Shown here one piece after another: positions 54,211 to 63,517 of a stretch of DNA of 64,000 nt. This DNA is from Berkiella sp963829835 (GTDB taxonomy: Bacteria; Pseudomonadota; Gammaproteobacteria; Berkiellales; Berkiellaceae), in the NCBI GenBank assembly GCA_963829835.1, contig CAWHKC010000004.1:2914001-2978000 (forward strand), written 5' to 3'. The notes beneath the pieces were generated by a model. It saw nothing but the letters and a program-made list of their open reading frames with translations. It ran no database searches and was not told the DNA's origin. Made by a program: the position numbers and the translations under genes. How positions within the stretch are numbered: position 1 is the stretch's first letter; each line of letters starts with the position of its first letter.

Positions 54211-54411
54211 CACCCGTCCAAGCCATTGAAACTTAGCCGAATTGGCTAGTCCTCAAAAATTTCCATGTGAGAAGACATATCATTGGTATATTGTGTCATA
54301 CGGCTAAATCCGTTGGAATCAAAGGTCGATAAAAGGTAATAATGACTTGATGAATGAACAATTTGCAAAGTGCATATACACTGGATTTTGATATTAAAAC
54401 AAGGGGTTTTA

Positions 54412-55290
54412 ATGAAAATAACATTAATTGGTCTTGGTAAAATGGGCAGCGTGCTCGCAAAAAGGTTGATACACGCAAAGTTTGACTTAACTGTTTACAA
54501 CCGAACATCTGAAAAAATGCAGCCTTTAACTGCCATCGGTGCAAAAGGTGCTAGTGATATCAAAGCAGCTGTGAAAGATGCTGATGTTGTTATCACTTGT
54601 CTACTTGATGATAACGCAGTTTTACAAGTTGTTTCAGGAAAAGAAGGATTCTTAACCTACTTAAAAAAAGGGGCAATTCATATTGGCACTTCTACTATCT
54701 TACCTGAGACCTCAAAAACATTATCAAAACGACATCAAGAGACTCAGACAACTTATATTGCTGCTAATGTACTTGGGATCCCTAAAGCCGCAGAAAATGG
54801 CACTCTGACATCCATCGTTGCCGGTGATTTAGAAGCTATTGAGAAATGTACTCCTATTTTTAATAGTTATTCTGTAAAAATTATTCAAGCAGGAACTTTA
54901 GCATACCAGGCAAATGTCATCAAAATCAGTATCAATTATTTGTTGGTTTCATCAATAGAAATGATGGGACAATTGTATACCTTTGCAGAGAAAAATGAGG
55001 TTAATATCAATACGATTAATAACCTATTACATAATGTTTATGCGCATCCCGCATTTATACAATATATTGATAAAGTTAAAAATAGAAATTTTGATGATGT
55101 TAACTTTGCTTTAAGTGGTGGCTTTAAAGATTTACGTCTTTTTCAGCAAGCTTTTGCAGATGCGCGCGTCCCGCCTGATATAGCTAATGTAATTACGAAC
55201 AAATTTATTGCTGCCATGGCTCAAAATATGGCTGATAAGGATTGGTCTGCTTTCACTGAGATAACACGCAACCAATCTGGGTTAAGATGA
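54412..55290 (+). CDS. NAD(P)-dependent beta-hydroxyacid dehydrogenase (3-hydroxyisobutyrate dehydrogenase family)
   Basis: A 292-residue protein; ATG 54412 has AAGGGG 6 nt upstream. The Rossmann loop is ITLIGLGKMGSVLAKRL at residue 3. It has VVITCLLDD near 62 and the catalytic Lys region (YQANVIKISINYLLVSSIE near 168). Compared with the usual family, the GSPVLG-type substrate motif is replaced by AANVLGIPKAAENGTL. It probably reduces a small aldehyde or imine (glyoxylate- or imine-reductase-like). It overlaps the next gene by 4 bp. Confidence 0.9.
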   Translation: MKITLIGLGKMGSVLAKRLIHAKFDLTVYNRTSEKMQPLTAIGAKGASDIKAAVKDADVVITCLLDDNAVLQVVSGKEGFLTYLKKGAIHIGTSTILPETSKTLSKRHQETQTTYIAANVLGIPKAAENGTLTSIVAGDLEAIEKCTPIFNSYSVKIIQAGTLAYQANVIKISINYLLVSSIEMMGQLYTFAEKNEVNINTINNLLHNVYAHPAFIQYIDKVKNRNFDDVNFALSGGFKDLRLFQQAFADARVPPDIANVITNKFIAAMAQNMADKDWSAFTEITRNQSGLR

Positions 55291-55985
55291 ATGGTGATAA
55301 GCTTATGAACCGTTCACTATTAACACTTTTATTATTAAGCATGGCTGCAGGAGCAGTAGATGTTATTGGATTTCTAGGGCTTGGTGGTCTTTTTGCAGCT
55401 CATATCACAGGAAATATAGTGATACTAGGTGCACATCTTGTTACTGGGCATTACAGTACAATTGGACCAATATTGGCCGTTCCCGTTTTTATGGTAGTGC
55501 TCTGTGTTGTAACGCTGATTGGTGGATGTATTGAGAAAACGCGATCACCTTTTATACCTTTACTCATTCTACAAGCTATTTTACTCGTTGGCTCCTTTGC
55601 TTTAGGTGGCTTATTTGCGCCTTTTATTGATTTCAATAGTCCACTTGCCGTAATAACCGGTATGTTGGCCGTTGCTGCAATGGCAACTCAAAGTGCTGCG
55701 ATAAAGTTATCAATTAAAAAGGCACCTTCCACTGTCGCAATGACCAATAATGTTACTCAAATATCTTTAGATATTGCTTTGCTTGCGGGGTGGCATAAAG
55801 ATAACGCGCAAGAAAGAACACTTGCAAAAGATCGCATAAAGGTCGTATTAACTTGTTTTTTGGGATTTATCGTGGGATGTGGTTTAGGAGCACTTTTACA
55901 AGTAACGTTTGGTTTTGGATCATTTCTATTTCCTACCGTATTAACTTTCCTGGCTGCCTTTACAGTCAAAATAGCTTCCGCCTAA
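55287..55985 (+). CDS. DUF1275 (YoaK-like) membrane protein
   Basis: A 232-residue protein with six or so hydrophobic helices. Family-typical pieces are AAGAVDVIGFLGLGGLFAAHITGNIVILGAHL (residues 20-52) and MATQSAAIKLSIKKAPSTVAMTNNVTQ near 130. The function of the family is unknown; it may be a transporter. Its start overlaps the stop of the dehydrogenase (ATGA), so the two are co-translated. An internal ATG at 55305 is an alternative start. Confidence 0.9.
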   Translation: MNGDKLMNRSLLTLLLLSMAAGAVDVIGFLGLGGLFAAHITGNIVILGAHLVTGHYSTIGPILAVPVFMVVLCVVTLIGGCIEKTRSPFIPLLILQAILLVGSFALGGLFAPFIDFNSPLAVITGMLAVAAMATQSAAIKLSIKKAPSTVAMTNNVTQISLDIALLAGWHKDNAQERTLAKDRIKVVLTCFLGFIVGCGLGALLQVTFGFGSFLFPTVLTFLAAFTVKIASA

Positions 55986-56092
55986 GAAATTATTGGTTTT
56001 TATTAAACTTTTTTCGATTTTATCCGAAAAATGGTAGTACAAACAAAATACGTTTCCCTGCTGCATTGATATTAGTTCGAAGGAAGTGAATT

Positions 56093-56563
56093 ATGAAGAC
56101 AAATACCCAATTGATCTTGCTGGCAACATTGCTACCATTATGCTCAGTGTCACAAGCAACAACGATGCGACCAGATGATATGAGACTACCTGATGATATT
56201 AAAGTTTATTACAGTCAAAAGGTTGGTCTAACGCATTCGGCTACTAAAGGAGCTAAGGCTGATGTATTGCCTACCAATAACGATTATAAAGACTCCCCAG
56301 GATGCTATATCGCATGTCAGTCAAGCAATAGTTCTGTTGCACCTAAATTAGGCGCTTACCCTGTTGAAGGCAAGACCTATATTATGGGCCAGGTACGTGT
56401 GAAAGGTCGATATCACGGTGGCGTTTGTATTCCAGCAGGCTTTGAAAACAAATCCATTCACAGCGCCAAAGAAATGAAGGAAGCTTGTGAAAAGAGTTTC
56501 CCTCTGATGTGTGAAAAAGGAACTTGTACAGCTAACGGCAGAACATCTCATTGGTTCTACTAG
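56093..56563 (+). CDS. Small Cys-rich secreted protein
   Basis: A 156-residue protein with a signal peptide (MKTNTQLILLATLLPLCSVSQA) and GAAGGAAG before the ATG. The mature part has six Cys (GCYIAC, GGVCIP, EACEK, LMCEKGTC), enough for three disulfides. It contains GKTYIMGQVRVKGRYHGGVCIPAG, which looks like a compact beta domain. No family recognised. It is followed by a strong terminator. Confidence 0.75.
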   Translation: MKTNTQLILLATLLPLCSVSQATTMRPDDMRLPDDIKVYYSQKVGLTHSATKGAKADVLPTNNDYKDSPGCYIACQSSNSSVAPKLGAYPVEGKTYIMGQVRVKGRYHGGVCIPAGFENKSIHSAKEMKEACEKSFPLMCEKGTCTANGRTSHWFY

Positions 56564-56568
56564 AATCT

Positions 56569-56602
56569 ACGTGCTAGCTATGATACGAAATAGCTAGCAC
56601 GT
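56569..56602. terminator. Bidirectional terminator between secreted protein gene and lhr
   Basis: A perfect 12-bp stem ACGTGCTAGCTA / TAGCTAGCACGT with a 10-nt loop, followed on the plus strand by TTTT. It lies between two convergent stop codons. Confidence 0.85.
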
Positions 56603-56606
56603 TTTA

Positions 56607-59600
56607 TCATTCCTCAGCTGGAATACCATCTTTTAATAATATAAGAGCAGAACTTAGGTTTGAGATCTTCTTTCCAGGTAAAATCACACCCGAAAGATTT
56701 AAAGGATCAACAGGTGAGATATTAAACGGTTTCATTTGTGCGACATGTTTTTTACTGGCACGTAAAGATTCAACGGCATAAGGTAAAGCAAACTGTTCTC
56801 CGATAAAACCACTGACAAATCGTCCTCCTCTTATTTCTCCTCGATCTTCTAATCTGCGAAAGGCAATTAATAGTTCACGCCATTTCGGTACATTTTTTTC
56901 TCTTGCAATCAGATCTCTAAATACAACCCCATAACGATTTAAAAGCATCCAACAAACAGCTTTAACTTGTTCAGATTTTTCTATTTCTTTTTCGATGGAT
57001 AAAAGTGACCAACGCCCTCCGCTATGTAATTGAAATTTTCTTCGACGTTTATCCAAACGTCTTTTGGGATCGATTAAGGCTCTTAAATTATCAAAACCAT
57101 CAGCGGTGATGACGCCTGCGGCGACTAATTCCCATAACCCCATTTCGATCTCTGATTGAATTTTACCAAGTTTGCGCATAATATCAGTTAAAAAGGATGC
57201 CCCATTGTTTTTTAAGAATAAATAGATATTTTGCGCGCCGGTGCTTAACCCATTTAAATGTTCTTCCTCTAAAAATTGATTTTCAAGTGGCAACCAATCT
57301 GAATCTTCTCTGATGAAAAAAGTGATAGGGGTATCACTTCTTGGTATAACACGTTTCCCTTGAGAAGATGCATCATGTATAGATAAACGACCCCATCCAA
57401 CTTGACCCGTAAAGCATAAATAATCCAGCATCATTGAGTTATAATCCACTAACCTTTTCTTGAAGATATGATCTTCCCAAGCGTTAGCTGAAATTTCAAA
57501 ACCTTGTAATTGTTTAATAACTTCAAGTAATCCTTTTTCTCCTTGCAATTGTGTTCCTGGAGCAAGATGCTGCCATGTTAATAACCAGCGCATAAATTGC
57601 GCCACAGAAACAGCTTCAATTTCTTTTCTCAGTTTTCCTATCGTTAGACGATGAATTCTAGAAAGTAATCTTCTCTCACACCACTCCATTTCAGTTGCTG
57701 TTCTAAAATGTCCCCTTAGAATGAGGCCTGAATTTTCTAATTTTAATAAAGCAGCTTCAATTTTATCACTGTCCAATGCTAGTATTTCAGAAAGTTCATT
57801 CGTTGTTATTGGACCTAAATGTAACATCCACCCTTTGAGCATAGTGAAGATAGCATCTTCTTCAGTGCTCTCTTTTTGATCTAATTCTACCAGTTGTGAC
57901 TGAATTGAGGCGTTTGGATAAATATAACGAAATGTTTTTGCTTTTTCGATTGAAGTCCAAAATTGCTGCTGTTCGTTTGATGCTTGCGAAGCTCGCCCTG
58001 CTTTCTCTAGTTTTTCAAAAAAAGGTTTCCATAAATCAATAGATCGGTAATCCTTGTTAAAGATAGCGCTGCAGGGAAGAGCAATAAGGGTTTGTAAAAG
58101 ATCTTGAAGTTCGTCTTCGTTGCGAATGTCGGGCCATGCCTGTTGTTGAACCTCCGCAATCGCTTGTGGATCTAATTTTCCAATTTCTTCTAGATATGCC
58201 TGTGGTAATATTCGTCGCATTTCAACTGCGCGCGCTCTCCTCTCTTCCAAAGGCGCATCATCAAGAAAAGCATATGGATTTGCATTTAATATCTCATGAG
58301 AAAATGGCGATGGAACTGGCGTATCTATTCCAAGACACACAATATTGTTATTATAGATTCTGGTCAATAATGCACTTAGACCATCCATATCAAGAGCTTG
58401 CGTCAGTACATCTTTCATTGTTTCATTAATGAGAGGATGATCGGGTAGTTCAATTTCTCGTCCACCGAGGTTATCTTGACAGGCTGCCGCATCAGGAAAT
58501 ACTGCCGCAAGCAAATCTTCAGATAACATTCGAAGAATATTCGGTGGCATTTTTCTGCCATTGCGAAAACGTTTAATTGATAAAGACCGTGTCGCTGTCC
58601 AACGCCAACGCGTATTAAAAACCGGTGAGTCTAATACGGCTTGTATTAATACTTCTTTAAGCGAATTTGGATGAAGAAAATGAAATACATCAGTTAATGG
58701 AAAGCTATGTTGCTCTGAGAGTGATATATTTATGCCATTATCTGTCGCTGCAGCTTGAAGTTCAAAATTAAAAGATCGACAAAAACGTTTCCTTAATGCA
58801 AGACCCCATGCTTTATTGAGACGAGCCCCAAAAGGCGAGTGTATGATTAATTGCATGCCGCCAGATTCATCAAAAAAACGTTCTGCAATAATGGTGTTTT
58901 GAGTTGGGATGGTACCGAGGATCGCTTTAGTTTGTAAAAAGTACTCCAGCAATTGCTCGGCGCCTGGATTATTCAGATGACATTGTGCTTTAAGCCAATC
59001 AACTGCTTCTAGAAATTTAGGATGGCTTTTATTATTTTCATCCAGTTTTACCTCTGCTAATAATTCACTAACTTTTTCTCGCAAGTAACTAATTTGTACA
59101 GAAAGCTCATCAGTTCGAGCTGAAGCTTCTCCTTGCCAAAAAGGGACCGAAGGAGGTGCACCGTGAGCATCTTCTACCCATACTCTGCTACTTGCGCTTT
59201 CTATGCGGATGATTTTCCAGGACGATGTGCCAAGTAATATGATATCGCCACGGTTACTTTCAATAGCAAAGTCTTCATCTAAGGTTCCTACCACCACATT
59301 ATTGGGTTGAGAAACAACCGTAAATAAAGCATTATCAGGAATAGCACCACCATTAGTGATAGCTACCAATCTGCTTTGCCGTCGACCTTTTAATTTGCCA
59401 TTAAGACGATCGTAAAACAAATAAGTACCATATCGACCTCTTTGTCCAGTTATCCCTTCACTCAGCATCTCAATCACTGAATCGAAAGTTTCTTGAGAGA
59501 GATTGGCATAGGGGTAAGATTGCTTTACCAGAGAAAATAAGTTGGAAATAGACCAGTCTTGTGTGGCACAAGCTGCAACAATTTGTTGGGCCAAAATATC

Positions 59601-60833
59601 GAGTGGTTCGCCAATAAGAATAAGCTTATCTAAATCACCTTCTCTTATGGCTTTAACCAGGGCAGCACATTCAACAAGTTCATCTCTTGTTAAAGCAAAA
59701 AAGCGCCCTTTAGAGATAGCGCCATGCCAATGGCCAGCGCGACCAACACGTTGTAACGCAGCGGCAATAGCCCTGGGAGAACCAATTTGACAAACAAGAT
59801 CTACATTACCGATATCAATTCCTAATTCTAATGAACCGGTAGCAACAAGTACTTTAAGCTCACCATTTTTCAGTCTTTCTTCTGCATCTAGTCGAAGTTT
59901 CCTAGAAAGGCTACCATGATGAGCTGTGACAAACTGTTCACCTAAACGTTCAGTAAGATGATGTGCCACACGTTCAGCTAAGCGCCTTGTATTCACAAAT
60001 ATCAGTGTAGAGCGGTTCTCATGGGCTAATACTGCCAGTCGATCATACACTTCTTCCCACATTTCATTTGAAGCAACCGGCCCAAGCTCACTATCGGGTA
60101 CTTCAACATGGAGTTCTAATTGTCTGGCATGGCCAATATTGACAATGGAGGGTAATTGACGTGTAGAACCTACCAAAAAACGTCCAACAGTATCAAGCGG
60201 TTTTTGAGTAGCTGAAAGTCCAATTCTTAAAAGGGGATGAGGTAAAAGCGCTTCTAAACGCTCTAAAGATAGAGAAAGATGTGCACCGCGTTTGTCATTG
60301 ATCATCACATGAATTTCATCAATGATTACTGTTTTAACTTTGCTTAACATGGCGCGACTTTTTTCGGCAGTTAATAAAATATAAAATGACTCTGGTGTTG
60401 TTATTAAAATATGTGGTGGTTTCTTAAGCATCGCTTGACGTTCACGCGTAAGCGTATCTCCCGTGCGTACTGCTGTACGAATCGGCGATAATACTAAGGA
60501 TCGTTCCTTCGCAAGTTGACTGATCTCATGCAAAGGTTGCATTAAGTTTTTTTGGACGTCATTACTAAGCGCTTTTAAAGGGGAGATGTAAAGTACTTCC
60601 GTTTCGTCATTTAACTCCCCATTAACAGATTGTTCAAAAAGGTGATTAATGCAAGCTAGAAATGCAGCTAACGTCTTTCCTGATCCTGTAGGAGCGCTTA
60701 TTAAAGTAGACTTTCCTGCTAATATGGCAGGCCATCCCTGTAACTGTGGTTCTGTCGGGGAGCCAAATTTAGTTATGAACCAATCCTGTATTAAAGGATG
60801 AGCCCACATCAAATTACTTTTATCAATCGTCAT
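56607..60833 (-). CDS. lhr: Lhr-like superfamily 2 DNA helicase
   Basis: A 1408-residue protein, near the length of long Lhr. N-terminal RecA domains hold motif I SAPTGSGKTLAAFLA near residue 50, motif II (Walker B) VIIDEIHVMIND near 168 as DEIH, motif III LSATQKPLD and motif VI QRVGRAGHWHG near 362. Winged-helix and beta-barrel Lhr core regions follow (VGTLDEDFAIESNRGDIILLG near 512), then the long C-terminal region. Lhr is a 3'-5' ATP-dependent DNA helicase tied to DNA repair. The ribosome-binding site is weak. It is divergent from a PD-(D/E)XK nuclease gene that may act with it. Confidence 0.95.
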   Translation of the reverse strand: MTIDKSNLMWAHPLIQDWFITKFGSPTEPQLQGWPAILAGKSTLISAPTGSGKTLAAFLACINHLFEQSVNGELNDETEVLYISPLKALSNDVQKNLMQPLHEISQLAKERSLVLSPIRTAVRTGDTLTRERQAMLKKPPHILITTPESFYILLTAEKSRAMLSKVKTVIIDEIHVMINDKRGAHLSLSLERLEALLPHPLLRIGLSATQKPLDTVGRFLVGSTRQLPSIVNIGHARQLELHVEVPDSELGPVASNEMWEEVYDRLAVLAHENRSTLIFVNTRRLAERVAHHLTERLGEQFVTAHHGSLSRKLRLDAEERLKNGELKVLVATGSLELGIDIGNVDLVCQIGSPRAIAAALQRVGRAGHWHGAISKGRFFALTRDELVECAALVKAIREGDLDKLILIGEPLDILAQQIVAACATQDWSISNLFSLVKQSYPYANLSQETFDSVIEMLSEGITGQRGRYGTYLFYDRLNGKLKGRRQSRLVAITNGGAIPDNALFTVVSQPNNVVVGTLDEDFAIESNRGDIILLGTSSWKIIRIESASSRVWVEDAHGAPPSVPFWQGEASARTDELSVQISYLREKVSELLAEVKLDENNKSHPKFLEAVDWLKAQCHLNNPGAEQLLEYFLQTKAILGTIPTQNTIIAERFFDESGGMQLIIHSPFGARLNKAWGLALRKRFCRSFNFELQAAATDNGINISLSEQHSFPLTDVFHFLHPNSLKEVLIQAVLDSPVFNTRWRWTATRSLSIKRFRNGRKMPPNILRMLSEDLLAAVFPDAAACQDNLGGREIELPDHPLINETMKDVLTQALDMDGLSALLTRIYNNNIVCLGIDTPVPSPFSHEILNANPYAFLDDAPLEERRARAVEMRRILPQAYLEEIGKLDPQAIAEVQQQAWPDIRNEDELQDLLQTLIALPCSAIFNKDYRSIDLWKPFFEKLEKAGRASQASNEQQQFWTSIEKAKTFRYIYPNASIQSQLVELDQKESTEEDAIFTMLKGWMLHLGPITTNELSEILALDSDKIEAALLKLENSGLILRGHFRTATEMEWCERRLLSRIHRLTIGKLRKEIEAVSVAQFMRWLLTWQHLAPGTQLQGEKGLLEVIKQLQGFEISANAWEDHIFKKRLVDYNSMMLDYLCFTGQVGWGRLSIHDASSQGKRVIPRSDTPITFFIREDSDWLPLENQFLEEEHLNGLSTGAQNIYLFLKNNGASFLTDIMRKLGKIQSEIEMGLWELVAAGVITADGFDNLRALIDPKRRLDKRRRKFQLHSGGRWSLLSIEKEIEKSEQVKAVCWMLLNRYGVVFRDLIAREKNVPKWRELLIAFRRLEDRGEIRGGRFVSGFIGEQFALPYAVESLRASKKHVAQMKPFNISPVDPLNLSGVILPGKKISNLSSALILLKDGIPAEE

Positions 60834-60939
60834 GAGCTTTGCAGGAAGATTGGTGGATGAATAGTCTATTATATATCAATTTAAGGGGATTATAGTCATT
60901 TTGAACTTTCGTGTATATGCGATAATTAAAGGATTGCCT

Positions 60940-60985
60940 GTCTTCCGACCTGTCCGCCGAAGCTTCTGAGCGTAGGAAGATGCAG
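60940..60985. repeat. GC-rich imperfect hairpin element in the lhr/nuclease intergenic gap
   Basis: CTTCC and GGAAG enclose GACCTGTCCGCCGAAGCTTC and a TGAGCGTA tail. It is much more GC-rich than the flanks. It looks like a short intergenic repeat element of the kind seen in multiple copies in many genomes; copy number cannot be seen here. Confidence 0.35.
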
Positions 60986-61013
60986 ATTCACTCAATAATG
61001 CTGCAAAATACAG

Positions 61014-61019
61014 TATAAT
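61014..61019 (+). promoter_or_regulatory. Candidate -10 box for the PD-(D/E)XK nuclease gene
   Basis: TATAAT lies 26-31 bp before the likely start at 61045. No good -35 is visible. The leader would be short and the gene lacks a ribosome-binding site, so it may be nearly leaderless. Confidence 0.45.
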
Positions 61020-61044
61020 ATTTCTTTTTGCCACCACATTGAAT

Positions 61045-61797
61045 ATGACCCAGAAGACGATTTTATCCCCTTTTCCGCTAAGCCGTAGTAAGTTAGAACT
61101 TTTTTTGAACTGCCCAAGATGCTTTTATTTAGATAAAAGATTAAGGATAAAACTGCCTGACAACTCTAGCTACATGTTAAATAATGCGGTTGATAAGCTC
61201 CTTAAAAGAGAATTTAATCATTATCGCTTATTTGCCTTAAAGCACCCTGTCATGAAAGAGCATTCTATTGATGCAATACCCTTTTTTCATGAAAAAATGT
61301 CTGAATGGCAAGACGCTATTAATGGGGGAATAACTTTCCACCACTTACCGACAAATTTTATGGTTAAAGGGGCTATTGATGATTTATGGGTTAACTCAAA
61401 AGATGAAATTATTGTTGTCGACTATAAAGCGACTGCTATTAAAGGTTCTAATGGTCCTACAGGTAGGTGGTTGAAAAGTTGTCAACGACAATTAGATGTA
61501 TATGCATGGTTGCTTCAAAATAATGGCTATAAAGTTCAAGATACGGGCTATTTGCTTTATTGCAATGGTAATACATCCCAGAAAAAATTTAATGTCACTC
61601 TTAACTTTAATGTGTCACTGATACCTCATGTCATTGAAACAACATGGATAGAAGAGGTTCTAGTTAAAGCTTTAGGGTGTATTTTACAGGACAAAATCCC
61701 TTCATACACCCCAAAGTGTCAAATATGTGATTTCCTTAAAAATATCGAAAGCAAAATTCCCGAAAATATAAATGAAATCGACTTTTTCAACGATTGA
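61045..61797 (+). CDS. PD-(D/E)XK nuclease superfamily protein (RecB/Cas4-like)
   Basis: About 250 residues; ATG 61045 is preferred over a TTG two codons upstream. The N-terminal motif is SRSKLELFLNCPRCFYLDKR, typical of RecB-family nucleases. The active-site residues are the Asp in VKGAIDDLWV near 113 and VDYKAT near 130 (D...DYK). The C-terminal QRQLDVYAWLL and CQICDFL near 230 complete the fold; the Cys pairs could hold an iron-sulfur cluster as in Cas4/AddB. Divergent from lhr; probably DNA repair. There is no cas gene or CRISPR nearby. Its last 11 bp overlap the opposing Asn-rich gene. Confidence 0.85.
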   Translation: MTQKTILSPFPLSRSKLELFLNCPRCFYLDKRLRIKLPDNSSYMLNNAVDKLLKREFNHYRLFALKHPVMKEHSIDAIPFFHEKMSEWQDAINGGITFHHLPTNFMVKGAIDDLWVNSKDEIIVVDYKATAIKGSNGPTGRWLKSCQRQLDVYAWLLQNNGYKVQDTGYLLYCNGNTSQKKFNVTLNFNVSLIPHVIETTWIEEVLVKALGCILQDKIPSYTPKCQICDFLKNIESKIPENINEIDFFND

Positions 61798-62269
61798 TTG
61801 TGCTATTGTTGAGATTTTTGTTCTCCTGCTGATTCATCTGATTATTAAGGTTATTTTGCTGATTTTGAAGATTCTGCTGAAGTTGGTTTTGCTCATTATT
61901 TAGATTTTGCTGATTAATGGTGTTTTGATTATTTAAATTGTTATTGTTTAAATTATTATTGACACTCACATTTGGGTTGGTTGCTTCATTATTATAATTA
62001 GCAGGATTATTATCTGCATTGTTAATGCTATTACTAGTCCCATTTAGTCCAGTGTTTCCGCCCGCGGTTCCATTAGTTCCCATGTTCCCACCCGCAGTTC
62101 CATTAGTTCCAGTGTTTCCTCCGGCTGTACCCATTGAAGAGCTGCCAGTTCCATCTGTTCCGCCTGCACCACCACCTCCTGCTCCGCCGGCTCCACCTCC
62201 TACTGCAAATGCCGAGAAGGTTATCGAGAAGATAAGAGAAGCTAAACTCATTTTAGTGTATTTATTCAT
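61787..62269 (-). CDS. Secreted Gly-rich then Asn/Gln-rich low-complexity protein
   Basis: A 160-residue protein with a signal peptide (MNKYTKMSLASLIFSITFSAFA) and AAGG before the ATG. Residues 23-75 are Gly-rich with an approximately 10-residue repeat GGNTGTNGTA. Residues 80-160 are dominated by Asn and Gln (NNLNNNNLNNQNTINQQNLNN), a composition seen in prion-like and amyloid-forming proteins. It may be a surface or matrix protein. No family recognised. It overlaps the convergent nuclease gene by 11 bp. Confidence 0.75.
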   Translation of the reverse strand: MNKYTKMSLASLIFSITFSAFAVGGGAGGAGGGGAGGTDGTGSSSMGTAGGNTGTNGTAGGNMGTNGTAGGNTGLNGTSNSINNADNNPANYNNEATNPNVSVNNNLNNNNLNNQNTINQQNLNNEQNQLQQNLQNQQNNLNNQMNQQENKNLNNSTINR

Positions 62270-62288
62270 AATGATGGCCTTAAATTAG

Positions 62289-62316
62289 TTTGGTCTAACT
62301 ATTAAATTAGACCAAA
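62289..62316. terminator. Perfect 10-bp hairpin between glutaredoxin and Asn-rich genes
   Basis: TTTGGTCTAA (62289-62298) and TTAGACCAAA (62307-62316) with an 8-nt loop. It lies after the glutaredoxin stop and before the next minus-strand gene. There is no T-run on the minus strand, so it may be an operator instead. Confidence 0.5.
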
Positions 62317-62322
62317 AATAAT

Positions 62323-62571
62323 CTAAGATGAGGATTCTAAGGATTTTAATTTCTCAATAATATCTAATGATTCATGCATAAATGCATCATCCATTCTCAA
62401 GCAGGGAACTTGCGAGCGACCTGTTAAGGCAACCAGTTCTGCGAGCGCAGTTTTATCATGCCATACGTCTTTGATTGTGATTTCCATGGGATTTTGATGA
62501 ATAAAATCCATTACTCTTGCACAAAATCGACAAGTGTCGCCAATATATAATGTTAATTTAGAAGTAGTCAT
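62323..62571 (-). CDS. Glutaredoxin-like protein
   Basis: An 82-residue thioredoxin-fold protein. The active site is CRFC (residues 14-17) after LTLYIGDT, and the cis-Pro segment is SQVPCLRMDD near residue 53-62, where a third Cys follows the cis-Pro. The size fits a monothiol/dithiol glutaredoxin. It probably reduces disulfides or S-glutathionylated proteins in the cytosol. No strong ribosome-binding site. Confidence 0.85.
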   Translation of the reverse strand: MTTSKLTLYIGDTCRFCARVMDFIHQNPMEITIKDVWHDKTALAELVALTGRSQVPCLRMDDAFMHESLDIIEKLKSLESSS

Positions 62572-62602
62572 TCGTTTACGCTTAAATTGTTTAAGTTAAG
62601 GA

Positions 62603-62621
62603 CATAGATCATTGATCTATG
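62603..62621. terminator. Hairpin after the hemerythrin gene
   Basis: CATAGATCA-T-TGATCTATG forms a tight palindrome 12 bp past the stop codon of the minus-strand hemerythrin gene. No T-run follows, so a terminator is likely but not sure. Confidence 0.4.
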
Positions 62622-62632
62622 CCATTAACATT

Positions 62633-63214
62633 TTAATGCCTAGTCTTTATTTGCATATCGTTTTGCTTTCTATAATCTTGCATTTTCTCGCCTATTTCTT
62701 CAAACGAGGATTTGCTCAACTCTTTTTTAACTTTTGGAAAGAGTTTTGATTCTTCATCACTCGCATGTTGTTTGACATCTTTCATTAAATTCTTAACTTT
62801 TGATGCCCATTGTTTATCATCAGTAATATCAGCTATGTTTTTCAGTTCATTACCAGCATCTTCCTCTTCTTTTTTGAGCTTGCTAAGAATATCTTTCAAA
62901 TTATTATGTTTTTCGAGTTCTGGGTACCATGTTTTTTGTTCCATGGTTTCATGTTTATCTAAAAAATCTTTCAATTCTTTGAAAATGGCACGACTTTGTG
63001 AAATATTAGTGTTTAAGTTTTTCTCAAGCTCACCAATCAACTTTTTTATTTGTTTGTGATCATTTAAAATGATTTGAATAGGATCGGTATGCTCTTTTTG
63101 ATTTGCTGCAGCTAATGTATTTGTTTGATTAGACTTTACCTCATTAATATCAGCAAAGATAGTTGGAGATATAAATGCTAAAAAAACAACAGGTAAAAAT
63201 GTTTTGCGGTTCAT
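62633..63214 (-). CDS. Periplasmic hemerythrin-like (HHE) protein
   Basis: A 193-residue protein with a signal peptide (MNRKTFLPVVFLAFISPTIFAD) and GAGGAT before the ATG. The HHE cation-binding pattern is visible: NDHKQIKKLIGELEK near residue 51, KHETMEQKTWYPELEKH near 89 and QHASDEESKLFPKV near 150. These supply the His and Glu ligands of a di-iron site in a four-helix bundle. Such proteins bind O2 or NO, or sense iron and redox state; export is less common. A second, broken hemerythrin gene lies just upstream. Confidence 0.88.
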   Translation of the reverse strand: MNRKTFLPVVFLAFISPTIFADINEVKSNQTNTLAAANQKEHTDPIQIILNDHKQIKKLIGELEKNLNTNISQSRAIFKELKDFLDKHETMEQKTWYPELEKHNNLKDILSKLKKEEEDAGNELKNIADITDDKQWASKVKNLMKDVKQHASDEESKLFPKVKKELSKSSFEEIGEKMQDYRKQNDMQIKTRH

Positions 63215-63257
63215 AAAATATCCTCAAAATAATTAGTAATTAACAAGTATAGTGGAT

Positions 63258-63517
63258 TTATATAGCCTTGCATATCTGTGTTAAAGCATAAATTGTAAGA
63301 GCGATTTCTTCATGATGTTCAAAAACATTGGGTCTGCTTTTGACATGTTCTTTTAGATAAGGATAGAGATATTTCTCTTCCATTTTCTCATGTATTTTAG
63401 CTTCACGCTTAATAATGTTAAATAATTTCTTGCGTTTATCCGCATCTTTCTCAGTTGTTTTATAGACTTGAGAGACCAGTTTTTTCAATCAGCGATTAAA
63501 AGTTGAATTGCGTTCAT
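63258..63517 (-). pseudogene. Frameshifted hemerythrin-like gene
   Basis: ATG 63517 has a strong ribosome-binding site (AAAGGGG, 6 nt) and starts MNAIQLLIAD, then meets TGA. After a frame change near 63486 the sequence continues KKLVSQVYKTTEKDADKRKKLFNIIK to a stop at 63258, including KIHEKMEEKYLYPYLK, the second HHE motif. The expected DH at the first metal site is lost exactly at the junction. A deletion of about 4 bp would explain this. Read as a recent pseudogene, unless the lesion is an assembly error. Confidence 0.75.

Noticed and set aside
61045..61797. Cas4-like nuclease as a sign of a CRISPR-Cas system
   Set aside because: No other cas gene or repeat array is present; RecB-type repair nucleases share the same motifs and lhr is adjacent.
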